Assembly: GCA_035578155.1 (NCBI GenBank)
Contig: JAPWDM010000001.1
Coordinates: forward strand, 17,462,725 to 17,526,724
Direction of reading: 5' to 3'
DNA: 64,000 bases
DNA from: Brachynemurus nebulosus
Lineage: Eukaryota > Arthropoda > Insecta > Neuroptera > Myrmeleontidae
Position 1 is the stretch's first letter, and each line of letters begins with the position of its first letter. The notes under the pieces were generated by a model. It was not told the DNA's origin. It searched no databases and saw nothing but the letters and a program-made list of their open reading frames with translations. Shown one piece after another: positions 1 through 13,519 of the stretch. The position numbers and the translations under genes are program-made.

Positions 1-329
1 ATATGAACAATATTCTTCTCTTACAAATCTATAGAGTCAGAGACGGTACTATTTAGAAAAGTATCATGATTACCTGAATAAAATCTCTTTTAATATTTCA
101 CGTTGACATTGTTGGGTTTTTATTGCCTCGTTTAATTCTTTAACATTTTCAAATAGCGTGATAAAGGATATTTTCAATAAACGATTAAAATGCAAATATT
201 TTTTTTTTTTTTTTTATAAAAAAGGAATATTTATTGTAGTCGTTGAAATATGAGTATAAGTATATAATAGTAATAATGTCAGTAGTGCAGAGTGCGAATA
301 TAATTATTTTTATAAAAAGGGTACGACAT

Positions 330-560
330 TTCAAAATATCCTGTCGTAGTATCCTGCATAATATAGCAAATTTTCAGTTGCAAAAATTTTTTTTCGAAAA
401 TCTGTTTACATAGGATAATGGTTCAAAAACGTATCTTATATGATTTTTCCGAAGATTGATCGGACGTGTTTGGCTGAAGAACTCATCCAACGGCTTGAAA
501 CTTCTAATGTTTTCTCCAAATTCCGTAAAAAATATATATTTCTTGTGCAGACAATTCCTC
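330..560 (+). mobile_element. TA-core relic, highly diverged left half
   Basis: CCTGTCGTAGTATCCTGCAT, GGCTGAAGAACTCATCCAAC and ATGTTTTCTCCAAATTCCG follow the order of the left half. There is no TA array. Confidence 0.6.
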
Positions 561-599
561 CCTCCGACACACACATACATACATACATTTATATCATTT

Positions 600-775
600 T
601 TAATCCTTCTCCCCCGTAGTCACGCTGTATCACATTTTGTCGAACCCTCCCATCTAATATTACGACTATTACGAGCATTACGAGTAACGAAATGTTTCTT
701 TTTTCTCATCGACGACTATAATCTTGGAACGACACCCCCCCCCCCCCCCCTCTACCGTTTGCGTACGTAATTTAT
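600..775. repeat. relic related to the 12159-12567 MITE, opposite strand
   Basis: It shares the segments TCGAACCCTCCCATCTAATA and TTTGCGTACGTAATTTATG with the reverse complement of 12159-12567. A run of about 19 C lies at 732-750. Confidence 0.6.
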
Positions 776-838
776 GGACCTACGATGGCTCTGCTTCTAT
801 CTATTGACGGAGAATGGAGATACCTACTCTAAAGTTAC

Positions 839-2559
839 GGTTACACTGAATGCGAATTCGTACGAAAAATTGAATGAATCAAGCTATCTTGATGAAACTA
901 AGAGAGTTGGAGTTTTTCTAAAATCAAATTTTGAACATTTATCCATCTATTGGGTCATTCGAATGTATTAAAATAAGTTGTAACTTTTTCTTCTAAGGTC
1001 TTCAAATTATCATTAAAACTGTAAAGTCAATAATGGAATTACAAGATTAAAACTGTTATTTTTGGGTTCTAAATGAAAATTTTTAATTTGGTCAAAATTG
1101 TCTAGAATTTTTTAACATAAAAAATTAATATTAGAACACGTGTCCTCTAATAAATGAAATTCAACAGTTGGGTTCACTCGGCGTAGCAAAAATTGAATAT
1201 TAAATAAAAATTCGTACGAGTACCGTCAGTTTTTTGGCAATGAATTGTTTAGTTTATCTAAAAAATTTTAAAAAAATAATTTAATGCTTTAATATCACGA
1301 GCATATAGGACAGTAATAAAAATATCAAAATTGGTACTTCAACATTTTTTTTTTTTTTTGGTTATATAGTGTCCAGATTCGTCCCTATGTGTGGGGCGAA
1401 TCTGGACAGTGCTTTATTTGCAATATAAATCACATTCAATCATGCATATGAGTGAAATCGGACATAAAAAGATAAAAATAGCTGAATTTCCAACCTGGAA
1501 ATTGCTAAGATAAATATCTGCATCAGCGAATGACTTTTGATGGGAGGAATAAAACATTTTGGATTTAAATGAATTTTATTTCGATTTGCCTTTGAGTCTA
1601 TCATGCAAGGTCGATTTGGGAACATGGAAATATTCTGCAGCTTGACTGATTGTGAGCGATTTTCTTTTATTTTTAATATCAGAAAGCAGGGGCGCCACAA
1701 CTACATATCTACAGGTGTCCAACAAAAATTTAAATAATCAAATGTTTTGATAACGCAGTTCTCGATAATAATGGAAAATGTTGTAATAAAATGTCGTCTC
1801 CGAAAATTTAATTTTCAAATAAAAAATATTAGTAAACCACTAAAAATTTTACTTTTTAATATAAATAAAATAAATTGAAGGAAAATTTCCAGGTAATTTT
1901 AGGGGGTCCGGACCCCTTGGACCTCCCCGGTTGTTGCGATTCTGTCGAAAAGAGCCGATTTTATGTTATCTAGACTAAAGTTCATGTAGTTTATACCCAC
2001 TTTCTTTTTATATTGACGCACCATGGTGTATGAATTCGCCTCACTTATAGACAATTTTTTGTTAATTAATTTATAAAAAAAAAAATTATGCACAATACAG
2101 CTTTCATTTTTGGTACATATATTGTCAACAAAACGCCAAACATTTTGTTGCCAGTCCCTGCCTTATATATAATATATAACTGTTTTTTTGTACAGCAGTT
2201 TCTTTATAAGATTTCAAAACACGCGTTATTTTTTTAAATTATAAACAATACACCTGTAAAATAACAAAATACAAAGATGTCACGTTCACCGCTTTTCTTT
2301 GATGACTAACTCATAACGTCATAACTGACAAAATTCAGTAGCATAGATTGATCTATGACCTTGTGCGGTCATAACACTGACGACACTGACGAAGAAATAT
2401 CGAGAGGCAGCTCTGCCCAGATTCGCCCCTACTGTTCAGATTCGTCCCAACTGATGGCACTACGTAATCAATGTAATCATTCGTAACCAGTGTAACCAAT
2501 CAGTCATTCGTACGAATGAATTTCGTACGTGTTAGTACGAATTCGTATCCAATGTAACC
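839..2559. mobile_element. 1.7-kb element with ~25-bp TIRs, non-coding
   Basis: Left GGTTACACTGAATGCGAATT and the right reverse complement (AATTCGTATCCAATGTAACC, ending 2559) pair over ~25 bp with few mismatches. It contains a hairpin GTCCAGATTCGTCCC/GGGGCGAATCTGGAC at about 1371-1407 and related AGATTCGCCCC words near 2418-2450. No TSD is clear. Confidence 0.6.
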
Positions 2560-2584
2560 GCCGCCTAAAACTGATAGTATCTAC

Positions 2585-2760
2585 CAGTGCCCGCTTTAGC
2601 ATTTACGCCGCTCCGGACAAAAAAAGAAAATTCCGCCCCAACGAAAGCGGCGACCTTTTTTTTTTTGCTCGTCAGTTGTAAAAATTCCGCCCCGGGCAAA
2701 AGCCCGGATTGCCCCCCGCCCCCCTAGAGCGGGCTTTGTATTTACGCGCTTCTTGCGTAG
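2585..2760. repeat. GC-richer hAT-like relic
   Basis: CAGTGCCCGCTTTAGCATTT and GAGCGGGCTTTGTATTTACG flank GGGGGCAATCC and GGCGGAAT words. It is a decayed MITE. The minus-strand open frame here is not a gene. Confidence 0.4.
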
Positions 2761-2824
2761 TAATTTTTTATAATAACAAGCAAAAAGCAATCTTTTTATT
2801 AATAGTTTAGAATCGATAATGAAC

Positions 2825-5800
2825 ATTATTGTTGATACAATTTACGTTTATATTGTTAAAAAGACAGAGTTAAAAGAAAAAATATTTATTTTGTCACCAG
2901 TTTGAATTTATATTTAAATTTTGACCCCTTAAACTGTTTATTCACAAAAATTTTTATGAAAAAAGTTGATTGTGTATCCATTAGAGACGACTCTGTTCTG
3001 TCCTAGTTTTGAATATAAACATACATTCGTATCCTAACCGTACAGATATTGTTACAAAGTGTATTCGAGTTGTCATGAGAGTGTCCTATATTGGTAAAAC
3101 CGGCCCTGTTTTGTCCTAGTTATTAATGATATAATGAATTGAAATTATATGGATTATAATTTAAGTATAAGAGATACTGTAAGATGATTGAAAATTTTTG
3201 AAAATAATAATTGCACTTTGATCATTCTAATCAGTTATAAACGCATGAAGTATTAGTCATTTTTAAATAAATAGCAGATTAACTAATTTAAATTGAATAT
3301 AAATGCATCGAGACTTTAAAATTTCTTTGAATATAAACGATTTGAAATTTTATGCATCGTATTTATTTTATGAGAGATATAAAGAAAAATGCCGAAAAAT
3401 TAATTTTAATTAATTCAACCGTTTCAAAATATTATGTCAATACATTTATAGAGTTTTTCAAGTAAAATTTGTTTATCGGCTTTAGAATATACCTCATCAA
3501 TTTTCTTTCTCTGTTTTGCACAACTTTTCTTATCTTCTTTAATTTTTTTGATTTATGGCAATAATAGCCTTTTTGTAATAGGTACATTTGGTATATATTG
3601 TTAAATATATCTATCTGTTTTCGTATGTCGTCATAAATATTTTAAAATGTAGTTGTTCACGACAAACGATTTTTAATTAATTTTAAATTAGTTGGAAAGA
3701 AATGGATACAATTTTTATTGAGATAACTAAAAAAAAAGCTTAACAAACAATACGCCCATTTTTATGCAAATTATATTGCTATATTTCCAATCAAAGTATT
3801 ATATTTTCCCCTCATTTTCACTTTGAAATGATTATTGTATTTTCCATTTGTGAAAAAAACAAAAATTATAAAGGAAGGGTACAAGAAAAAAATTATACAA
3901 ATTTTATACAAAAATAAAAACAGAGTTTGAATAGGTATTTGCCTAAAATTTGTTAGAAACCTTAATTTCACCCTTCTTTTACTAGTTTTAGATACTACAT
4001 CTGTACATGACTTTCTTATATAGTATTGTTATAAATAAAAATTTCTCTCTATATATCATTGTTTACAACGGTAGAACTTGTTAACTACAGGACTTATAAC
4101 TATAGGACTCTTTTCAGAGGAAAAAAATCTATAACCTAAATTACTTGAATAAATATAATCAACATTAGGCAATTTTTTCGGGAATTACCAAAACTGAAAG
4201 GGAAAAAAATTTGTTTGCTTCAATTAAAGTTCACTGATGTGGCAATGATAGAAACCAAAATCTTTTCTCTTTGTAATAAGAACGTTTACCTGAAAAAATT
4301 TTTATTCCGTTGCTTAAATGTCAAAAACTTGAAAACTTGTCAATTGTGATTACTAATGGCTATATGTGCGTGTTTTTTTTTTTTTTTTTTTTTTTTTTGT
4401 TATAAAATAAATTTTTTTTAAAGTGACCTGCTAAAACTTCTTTTGACTATCACCCCCATATAGCCTTGCCAAAACTTCAATTAGATGCATTTCAATATTA
4501 ACTTAACATTTTGTAATACCTAATTACCCCTTAATTGGGTCACGTGATTCACTGAAGCCCTAAACTGTGGAACCACTCTTGGATCACCTATTTCATTTAT
4601 GGAATTTTGCATAACTCAAGCAGAGACTTGAGTTAAAGAGACATAAAATTAAAAATTTTCTTTTTGAGTGGTTCTCACACTACGTAAGTACGTATTCAGT
4701 AAGGTTAGCACTTACTGATTTATTTATCACGTCTTTAGATAACCCTTTTAAAGGGACTTTACTGAAAGAAGCTGATATGAGTCTGATGAGCCATGACATA
4801 GGAATCTGTCAGACTCCATATCCGTGAAGGTGTTATATGTATGTAAACTAATAATGTTCACAGTTAAGTTTAGTATGTAATTATCACAATTGTAAAATTG
4901 TGTGAGTGTAAAATAAAATTTGTACAACAAACTGTCTTAAAATTCATAAACTGTATCTACCAGAAGGGAGCAATTTAATATTAAATAACTAGATTTTCAG
5001 ATAAAGACTAATAAGAATTAATATATTTTGGACTGATTTTTAGAGAATATTGTATCTGAGGCATTAAATATATTACACTAATAATAAAAAAAATATCTAT
5101 TTTACATAGATGGAAACGTCTGGTCTGGTTTTTTCCTATACCCTATGTTAGTTTGCAAGCTAGCTAATTCCAGTAATTAATAGTCCAAAACCCCAATGTA
5201 AAAGAATGCAGTTGATTTATTTATTAATAAAACTCAGAAAATGTAGTTTAAACAATGACAAAAGTGGTTCCTAGAAACATTCTGCTCGGGCAAATTTCAT
5301 TTCCGGTACAAGCAGGTTACTTTCTGTTCGGGTAAATATGAGAATACCAACCTATAATTGTTCAGTTGTGGAAAATTTTTCCTTTCAGCCAGTGTATATT
5401 TTCCTTATAAAATCTTGGTCAAACTTATATTTAGTGGGAAGCTAATTTGAGAAAAAAGTATTTTCTTTGTCTACCATCCCGATGTTGAACATCTAATTAA
5501 TACGAAACAAAGAGTAGAATCGCCCGCATCTAAATAGAGATACAATATATTGATTCGAACAGTCGGTAATCCGGTTGCATTGTATTCGATGTATGACATC
5601 CCCTCCCTCCGTCATCGGATCAGGTTTCAGGGGCGGATGTCCTTGGTTTTCGTTTTTATCCACATTTTATCACCTATTACCACGAAAGATATGTGTATTT
5701 TTTGGAATAAATTTATAATGTAAACATTGGCTGCAGTCACTATCGTTTTTTTGTTAGTTAATAGTCCTTTCAGTTAAATTGCAACAAATTTGAGTTGTAT

Positions 5801-6150
5801 AAAATACAAAACCCAGAAAAAATATAGAACTTAAATGCAATATGGTAAGACAATTTGACGAATAAAATAAGTTTAATTTATATTATTACTTAATATCTTT
5901 TTATTATAGTTTTGAAATCAGTTAAAATTACCAATAAAAATTTTCGTTTCATTTTTATCGCGTTTACTTGTTAATAAATGGTTTTGTACTATTTTTTTTC
6001 GCTATGATAATTTGTCGTATGTTTTTTTAAAGCTAGGCTCTCGATCTATAATTGAATAATAAAATAATCTACTATATTCAAACACACCTGGCGTCACACC
6101 TGCCACACTGAGGCACAAAGATACTCGCATATAAAAAATTTTAGAACACG
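2825..6150. other. gene-free AT-rich DNA
   Basis: I see no coding, RNA gene or bounded element here. A T-run lies at 4371-4400. The short open frames lack any protein-like pattern. Confidence 0.5.
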
Positions 6151-6154
6151 GTAT

Positions 6155-6430
6155 CTAATAAATAATATATCGCGCGTTTTCTGTCTCAACCTCGTATATC
6201 AAAAACTACATGTTTTAGGACACACAAAAATCATATTAAATACTGTATTTATACATATACTTATCTATATATATTTATATACATAGGTAGCCAACATCAA
6301 TGGGTGTAATTAGCATAAATCTTAAGTTCATAGTGATGAAGATACAGATTTAAATACGTTTTGTTTGTGTGTCCAAAAATTGGGATTTTTCAGATACGAG
6401 GTTGAGACAGAAAACGCGCGATATCTCTTA
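6155..6430. repeat. inverted repeat with CGCGCGTTTTCTGTCTC arms
   Basis: ATATCGCGCGTTTTCTGTCT at about 6167 is complemented at about 6403-6424. The arms are ~40 bp with an AT-rich loop of ~185 bp. It is probably a MITE. Confidence 0.72.
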
Positions 6431-6932
6431 TAGTATTCCGTACCAAAATTGGCAAAACGGAACATTTGTGCAATCACTTCAGTGATTGTCCGAGTGTCAC
6501 GAGCAATTTTCTCTGAAATCACTCGACACGAAAATTTGAAACTCAGCACAGAGATAGGGTGTGGTGGCAGATTACAGATGTGAAATTGAATTTCGATTCT
6601 GGGGATTAATTTTAGGGGATAACCTGGAAAATGAAATCAAAATTTTTCCCCAAGCGCATTGAGTAAAGCACGAATTCAGTAATATATGTAACTACATACT
6701 TTTCGTCCTTTTTTAGAGGAGGGGAGGTAAATCATAAAAATTGCGACCCTTATTATCAGAAGGGTTGCTCAGAAAAATCTGAAAAAATTTATGAACATTA
6801 AGAATGGGGTGTAGATTAAACGAAAATTATCAAAACTGAATTTCCTTGTACAATTTTCTTGGTATATAAAAATAAAAGTTGGTAAAAATTTTGCTTCCTC
6901 CAGTTTCATCCGTGTAAAATTATCTTAACTGT

Positions 6933-7190
6933 GAGTAAAGCTACTTTATAATCAATTATTCCGAAACAAATCGGATAAATTTAGTTTCAAATCAGTTCTT
7001 TAAAGTGCTTCGCTTCGCTCGCCAAACAGTTCAAAATTTTATAAAAGGTTAATTACATGTAATGCTTCGCTCCGCTCGCCAAACGACTCGGAAGTAACCA
7101 TTAATAAATCTAATTTCCACACTCTGAGATCTTTCCATGGATTCCCATATTGGTGTCTATAAAGCAAGCCCCGCCAAGTCATAACCCCGA
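6933..7190. repeat. leader segment of the palindrome-bearing array, copy 1
   Basis: From GAGTAAAGCTACTTTATAAT it matches 9620-9880 in the same orientation. It includes two GCTTCGCT(T/C)CGCTCGCC words. Confidence 0.85.
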
Positions 7191-8060
7191 GATCCCACTT
7201 AGGCTATATTTTTTTGCTATTTTTTTTTACCAACGAATTGATTTTTTTGCCGCAGCCGTTACCGAGATACGATGGCGGGGCTGACTTCAGACTTAAGTGA
7301 GCCCGACCATCCCTGTATCTCCGGACCTACTGCACTTATTCAAATGAAATTTACGAGATATTTTTTTGCTATTTTTTTACCAATGAATTGATATTTTTAC
7401 CGAGATACAATAGCGGGGCTGACTTAAATCTGAAGTCAGCCCCGCCAGTTTTGTATCTCTGGACCTGCTGCACTTATTCAAATGAAATTTACGGGATATT
7501 TTTTTGCTATTTTTTTTACCAACGAATCCATTTTTTGGCCGCAGCCGTTACCGAGATACAATGGCGGGGCTGACTTAAATCTGAAGTCAGCCCCGCCAGC
7601 CTTGTATCTCCGTACCTGCTGCACTTATTCAAATGAAATTTACGGGATATTTTTTTGCTCTTTTTTTACCAACGAATTAATTTTTTTGCCGAAGCCACTT
7701 ACCGAGATACAATGGCGGGGCTGACTTCAGACTTAAGTGAGCCCCGCCACCCCTGTATCTCCGGATCTGCTGCACTTATTCAAATGAAATTTACGGGAAA
7801 TTTTTTTGCTATTTTTTTGCTATTTTTTTACCAACGAATTAATTTTTTTGCCGAAGCCGCTTACCGAGATACAATGGCGGGGCTGACTTCAGAATTAAGT
7901 GAGCCCCGCCACCCCTGTATATCCGGACCTGCTGCACTTATTCAAATGAAATTTACGGGATATTTTTTTGCTAATTTTTTGCTATTTTTTTGCCAACGAA
8001 TTAATTTTTTGGCCACAGCCGTTGCCGAGAAACAATGGCGCTGCTGACTTAAATCTGAAG
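7190..8060 (+). repeat. tandem array of ~155-bp units with a GC-rich palindrome, copy 1
   Basis: ATGGCGGGGCTGAC-type words recur at about 7272, 7409, 7563, 7713, 7875 and (degraded) 8034. Each unit has GCACTTATTCAAATGAAATT, TTTTTTTGCTATTTTTT, ACCAACGAATT and CCGTTACCGAGATAC. The palindrome GGCGGGGCTGACTT...AAGTCAGCCCCGCC closes on itself. The open frames here are produced by the repeat. Confidence 0.9.
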
Positions 8061-8460
8061 TCGGTATAAGCACCACAATATCGCCGAATCTGTTGCACTT
8101 ATGTAAATGAAATTTTGCGAGATATTTTTTTGCTAATCAGTTGGAATTGCAACAGTTGATTTGGCATTGCGAATTTCAATCTCTTGTGTGCTGTACTCCA
8201 CTCCCGTAAACAGTGTTCCCTCTAAGCTGTGCGCGTGTGCGCGCGCACATAAATTTTAAACATAGCGCACATGAAAAATATTCGCGCGCACAAAAGTTTT
8301 TTTCGTGTAAAGAAAAATTGCACCTGCATATGAAATCCATATAAAAAACTAAAAAAAAAAAATTGAATCAAATGTAGTTTTAGATTTGAATAAACCACCA
8401 ACTGTAGTTTTTGTGTATAGGTATAGATGAATATTAATACTATTCTGTATTACATATATT

Positions 8461-9091
8461 TTGCTTCCGGGACTACTAAAGTAGCGGAAGTATTGTGATA
8501 ACTTTTGAATAATAAAAAAATTTTTCCGTCTAAAATAAATTTTTTTACGCACATTTTACGTTTTAGAGCTTCCTGAACAATTTTGGTTTGGTGTCTGTCC
8601 GTCCGTCCGTCTGTGTGTCGCCAGTTTGCACCGCATAACTTCTGAACTATTCGATTGTTTTTAATGAAATTTTCAAAAATTATGCAGTTTAGTTTCTAGA
8701 TGGTCCCCTATGAATTTAATCGAAATCGGAGTAACTGTAGCTACGCCGCTTGTCGTTCCATTAATATACTAAATTGCACCAAGTGGCATAAATTCTGAAC
8801 TATTCAATTCTTTTTTATGAAATTTTCAGAAGTTGTGCGGTCTGGTTCCTCGATGGTCCCCTACAACTTTTATTGCATTCGGAGTAATAGTATCCACGGC
8901 GCTACCTTGAAATCCCCTTAAAAGTCAATATCTAATTTACTGCTAGTCCCACTTCGCTCAAATTTTTTAAGTATTTTGGGGGTTAGATTCTAAAATATTT
9001 TTGCTATTATTTTATAATTTACCCTTTAAGTATTTTGAGTTACAACAATTTTTTATGAACTTTAATGTGTGTAATGAAAATATAATTTCGC

Positions 9092-9173
<82 letters not shown>

Positions 9174-9240
9174 GTAGAATACTGTTTTAAAATTTTTTAC
9201 GAGTACGAGGAAGCTGTGTGCCACACCCCATTGGCAGCGT
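8461..9240. repeat. dispersed repeat copy A, nested in a hAT element
   Basis: It starts TTGCTTCCGGGACTACTAAA and matches 52607-53317. It contains a diverged internal duplication (~190 bp) around TGAACTATTCGATTG and TGGTCCCCTA, a (TCCG)n-like stretch and a 77-bp TA array at 9094-9170. The TA array is nearly absent from the other copy. Confidence 0.82.
9094..9170. repeat. (TA)n microsatellite, 77 bp
   Basis: It lies inside dispersed repeat copy A, at a place where copy B has only a few TA units. Confidence 0.95.
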
Positions 9241-9619
9241 ATTTTCTATTATATGCGCTTTTTTAATTGCCGCACAAAATTATTTTTATTTTGGAAAAAA
9301 CTGCACACACTTAAAAAAGTGCCCACACAGGTCATAAAAAATTAGAGGGAACACTGCCCGTAAAGTACTATTATAAGGTTTTAGTAAAAGTATCCGGCAC
9401 AAATCTGAAAATCGACTCTCGAATACTTACCGATATCTGGTCATGCTGTAATTTTGCACAAACCTTTGATTTTAAGGACAGCACAAAGTGGTGCTTTCGG
9501 TATTATGGTGAATTCAAAATGGTGGCCTTTACGGCAAATGACGGATTACCTTTTTTAAAACTCTCTTAATATGGATATCAAATAACAGGAGATTATAAGT
9601 AGAACACAATTAGTTATTA

Positions 9620-10500
9620 GAGTAAAGCTACTTTATAATCAATTATTCCGAAACAAATCGGACAAATTTAGTTTCAAATCAGTTCTTTAAAGTGCTTCGC
9701 TTCGCTCGCCAAACAGTTCAAAATTTTAAAAAGGTTAATTACATGTAGTGCTTTGCTCCGCTCGCCAAACGACTCGGAAGTAACCATTAATAAATCTAAT
9801 TTTCACACTCTGAGATCTTTCCATTGATTCCTATATTGGTGTCTATAAAGCAAGCTCCGCCAAGTCATAACCCCGAGATCCCACTTAGGCTATATTTTTT
9901 TGCTATTTTTTTGCTATTTTTTTTAACCAACGAATTGATTTTTTTGCCGCAGCCGTTACCGAGATACGATGGCTGGGCTGATTTCAAATTTAAGTCAGCC
10001 CCGCCATTGTATCTCGGTAACGGCTGCGGCCAAAAAATCAATTCGTTGGTAAAAAAATAGCAAAAAAATATTTCGTAAATTTCATTTGAATAAGTGCAGC
10101 AGGTCCGGAAATATAGGGATGGCGGGGCTCACTTAAGTCTGAAGTCAGCCCCGCCATCGTATCTCGGTAAGCGGCTTCGGCAAAAAAATTAATTCGTTGG
10201 TAAAAAAATAGCAAAAAAATAGCAAAAAAATATCCCGTAAATTTCATTTGAATAAGTGCAGCAGATCCGGAGATACAGGGGTGGCGGGGCTCACTTAAGT
10301 CTGAAGTCAGCCCCGCCATTGTATCTCGGTAACGGCTGCGGCAAAAAAATTAATTCGTTGGTAAAAAATAGAAAAAAAATATCCCGTAAATTTCATTTGA
10401 ATAAGTGCAGCAGGTCCGGAGATACAGGGATGGCGGGGCTCACTTAAATCTGAAGTCAGCCCCACCATCGTATCTCGGTAACGGCTGCGGCAAAAAAATC
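9620..10500. repeat. leader plus palindrome-bearing array, copy 2, with orientation switch
   Basis: The leader 9620-9880 is a direct copy of 6933-7190, and the first array unit is in the same orientation. After the palindrome at about 9970-10005 the remaining ~3.5 units run in the opposite orientation, so 10005-10500 matches the reverse complement of the first array. Confidence 0.88.
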
Positions 10501-10823
10501 AATTCAATTTTAGATCCTTTTCGGGATCCCAGAACCCTGGTAGACTTTTTAAAATTACGTTCAGTTCCTCCATAATTAAACTTTACTACTATTCTTTTCT
10601 AAAGTGAAATTTTTGTAAAAAAGTTTTGAAGTTAACTTTTAAATTTTTAAATATTATTTTTATTGTAACTTGGGTAATCTTTTGTTTTCTTCCAAAATAT
10701 CAGTTTTAGGTATAAGAATATCTTATAGTAATAGATAGACTTTACACTTTTCTACATAATTATGATAAAAAATATAGGTGATTCATTTGAAAAAAAGAAA
10801 TATTTGCACAATAAACAAAAAAT

Positions 10824-10943
10824 AAATAATAAACAAATATTTTACTTCGCAAAAATATCACTTTTATTTTGATACCACAATATTGTCACAGTTTCAAAAT
10901 AAAAGTGGTATATTTGCGAAGTAAAATATTTGTTTATTATTTA
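10824..10943. repeat. 120-bp hairpin
   Basis: TAAATAATAAACAAATATTT (10824 on) is complemented at the far end. The arms are ~50 bp with a ~20-bp loop (ACCACAATATTGTCACAG). It looks like a small foldback MITE. Confidence 0.82.
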
Positions 10944-10944
10944 C

Positions 10945-12158
10945 AAATATGGAATACCATAAAATAACGCTCAAATCTATTAATAAACAAAAAATATTTT
11001 AAAAAAATGCTTTATGTGACCAGCCTGTATCAAGTCAAAAAGCTGAAATGTCACTGTCACATAGATTATTAGTAACAGTTTCCAACGAATTGAAATTTGT
11101 TGTCAAAAACACTTTAAATAACAAATTTGGTGTCAAGTTCCGGTATAACCGGAAATGGCACCAAGTTAAAAATATTTTAATTAAAATCTTCATAATTGAA
11201 AACATCTATAACCAAACTTTCAAAAATCTACTTTATTTAGAAGGCCATAAACTTTTAATGAAGATTCTATTTGAATCGTCCTGTACATAACCATTTGGGA
11301 GATCATATTAAAATCTGGCTAAGATTGATCGGGAGGTTAATATCTATATTCCCTGTATATTTTAACTCAATAATTTTAATAGTTTTTGAGTTAAATCGGT
11401 TCATAGAAACAGACAGGCAGACAGACAAAAACTTTTTTAAAGGTATATTTGGGAAATATGTCGAATTTGCTAATACTTAAACATACTAATACTTAAAAAT
11501 TCGAAAATTACAAACAGACCTTTCTATTTTATTTATGTTTCTTAGTACATTTACTGCATTCAGTAAATATCACTATGCGTTTGTGATAAAGGTAAATAGA
11601 CTAAAATAAGGATACCATCATGCTGAAACCGAAAAATATGGTTTATTTTAGAAACAAAATGTATTCATTAGGAAAAATATTTCAGCCACTTTCATATACT
11701 ATTATATCAAATTTGTAAAAACCACTGATTGTACGGAACACTGTTTGCGCAATTACAACTTACCCTTGATGATTTGTTTGAGTCTTCGTAGGGCTTGTTA
11801 TTAATAACAAAGAGGGAGGAAACACTGGGCGTTTATTTTAATAAATACTTTTCTTAGCTACTTTATTAAAAATATTAGACACCTCTTTTCAACTAATTAC
11901 GAAATAATTACTTAAACGTATGTCGTAGATAATAAAAACATGCAGGGATTATGATGTCATATAAAAAAGAATATAAATATTTAGCTGCAAGGATCTTATC
12001 TTTTTTTACTTAAGGGTCATTATTGCAAAAATGTTCAGAAAGTAGAGGAAGACGAAAAATAGAGAAGGGAAATTATGACGTATATGCTATCCAGAATAAA
12101 CAACTTATACATTACATACTTAGCTGTTGAAAAAATAGTTTTTTTATGTTTTTATATT
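10945..12158. other. gene-free AT-rich DNA
   Basis: There are two short frames (11048, 11271) with no recognisable motif. GACAGGCAGACAGAC near 11412 is a common repeat motif. Nothing else is supported. Confidence 0.45.
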
Positions 12159-12567
12159 AAGGATCATTCATAAATTACGTACGCAAACAAGGAGAGGGGG
12201 ATAGTGGCCGAGCGTGATGGAGCGTGACGACTGCAGTGGGAGGTGGATGTCACGTTTGAAAAAACTTGTCTTCCAGTTGACGAACAAAAAAAAAAAAAAA
12301 CGATACATATTTTTCCAAAAATATAGTCGGCGAACAAAAAATATTTCAAATTACAGTTAGCGAGCAAAAAATAAAAACGATTTCATTACGTTGAGCCATT
12401 GCAGCCGACTAATTATGTCTAATCGATCCCTTGGGGAAGTGGGTTCAAGTCAGCGTTACGTAATATTAGATGAGGGGGTTCGACAAAAGGGATGCAGTGT
12501 GACGACGGGGAGGAAGGGGGTCAAAAATGGTCAAATTTTGCGTGACATTGTTTATGAATAGTTCCTT
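12159..12567. mobile_element. MITE with AAGGATCATTCATAAATTAC ends
   Basis: Left AAGGATCATTCATAAATTAC and right GTTTATGAATAGTTCCTT form imperfect TIRs. The interior is GC-richer, with GAGCGTGAC and ACGGGGAGGAAGGGGG. A partial reverse-orientation relative lies at 600-775. Confidence 0.7.
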
Positions 12568-13205
12568 AGGAGTAAAGTACTCAATATTTTGCACTCTGTT
12601 TGGCTCATTATTAATGTTCAAATTCAAATTTGATATTTAAAGAATTTGATTTTTGAGTTTATATAATAGTTTTGATAATTAAAACATGAAATTTTGTTGT
12701 GACTTATAATGGCTTAAAAAGGACTATGGTCGAAATATTGGCTATGGTCAAGCTATATATTATAGGGTCCAAGAATGAAACAAATATCAATATATAGGTC
12801 TACTGAAGATTTGAAGTACATTCATGAAAAAACTAGTATAAAAGTATGTACAGCTAAATTCACTCAAATATATACAAATTACATATGGAAAATTTAATTT
12901 ATTGTCAACAGTCTCATTAATGAAGTGATCGTAATTATAATTATCTATATTTACAGGATTGGATTTATCCCAAGTGTCACCCGGGGCACTGTAAGAAATG
13001 CCGCCCTTGTTTTCCGTAAAACAAAAATTTAAAAAAATTTCTTAATTCCTTTCTCATTTTTTTCCCTTTTCCTATCAAAAAATAAGTGATGAGCCAAAAA
13101 AACAACTCCTATTTCCTATGTTCCTATCAAAAAATAAGTGAGGATCAAAAAAAAAAACTCCCATTTCCAATTTTCCTATCAATAAATAAGTAACGAACAA
13201 AAAAA

Positions 13206-13445
13206 ATACCCCTGTCGCAGCATCCTGCATAAAATAGCGAATTTCTGTTTATAAAAATTAGTTTTTCTTGGAAACTAGTTGACGTAGAATAATAGTTTAA
13301 AGACATTTTTTATGTGATTTTTTCCCCTCTTTCCAATGGTGGAAAAAAATTTCAGAAAAATTTTTGTTTATTTGGGACTTCCAACATTTTCACCAAATTT
13401 TGTAAAAGTAGGACATTTCGTTCGAGAGTTATCGTGCGGACACAC

Positions 13446-13519
<74 letters not shown>

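Larger units (their letters stand above)
8211..9356. mobile_element. hAT element with TIRs and exact 8-bp TSD, carrying a nested repeat
   Basis: The left end is CAGTGTTCCCTCTAAG and the right end is TTAGAGGGAACACTG. The 8-bp duplication CCCGTAAA lies at 8203-8210 and 9357-9364. The subterminal part is rich in GTGTGCGCGC. The interior 8461-9240 is a different dispersed repeat, also found alone at 52607-53317. There is no coding. Confidence 0.92.

Noticed and set aside
7388..8047. Three overlapping frames with repeated FFYQRINFF and MAGLTSDLSEPRHP segments (also 9824-10447)
   Set aside because: They follow the ~155-bp tandem unit, on both strands, and are disrupted between units. They are a repeat by-product, not a protein family.
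7190..8060. CRISPR array
   Set aside because: The units are ~155 bp, nearly contiguous and lack unique spacers, in a eukaryotic genome.
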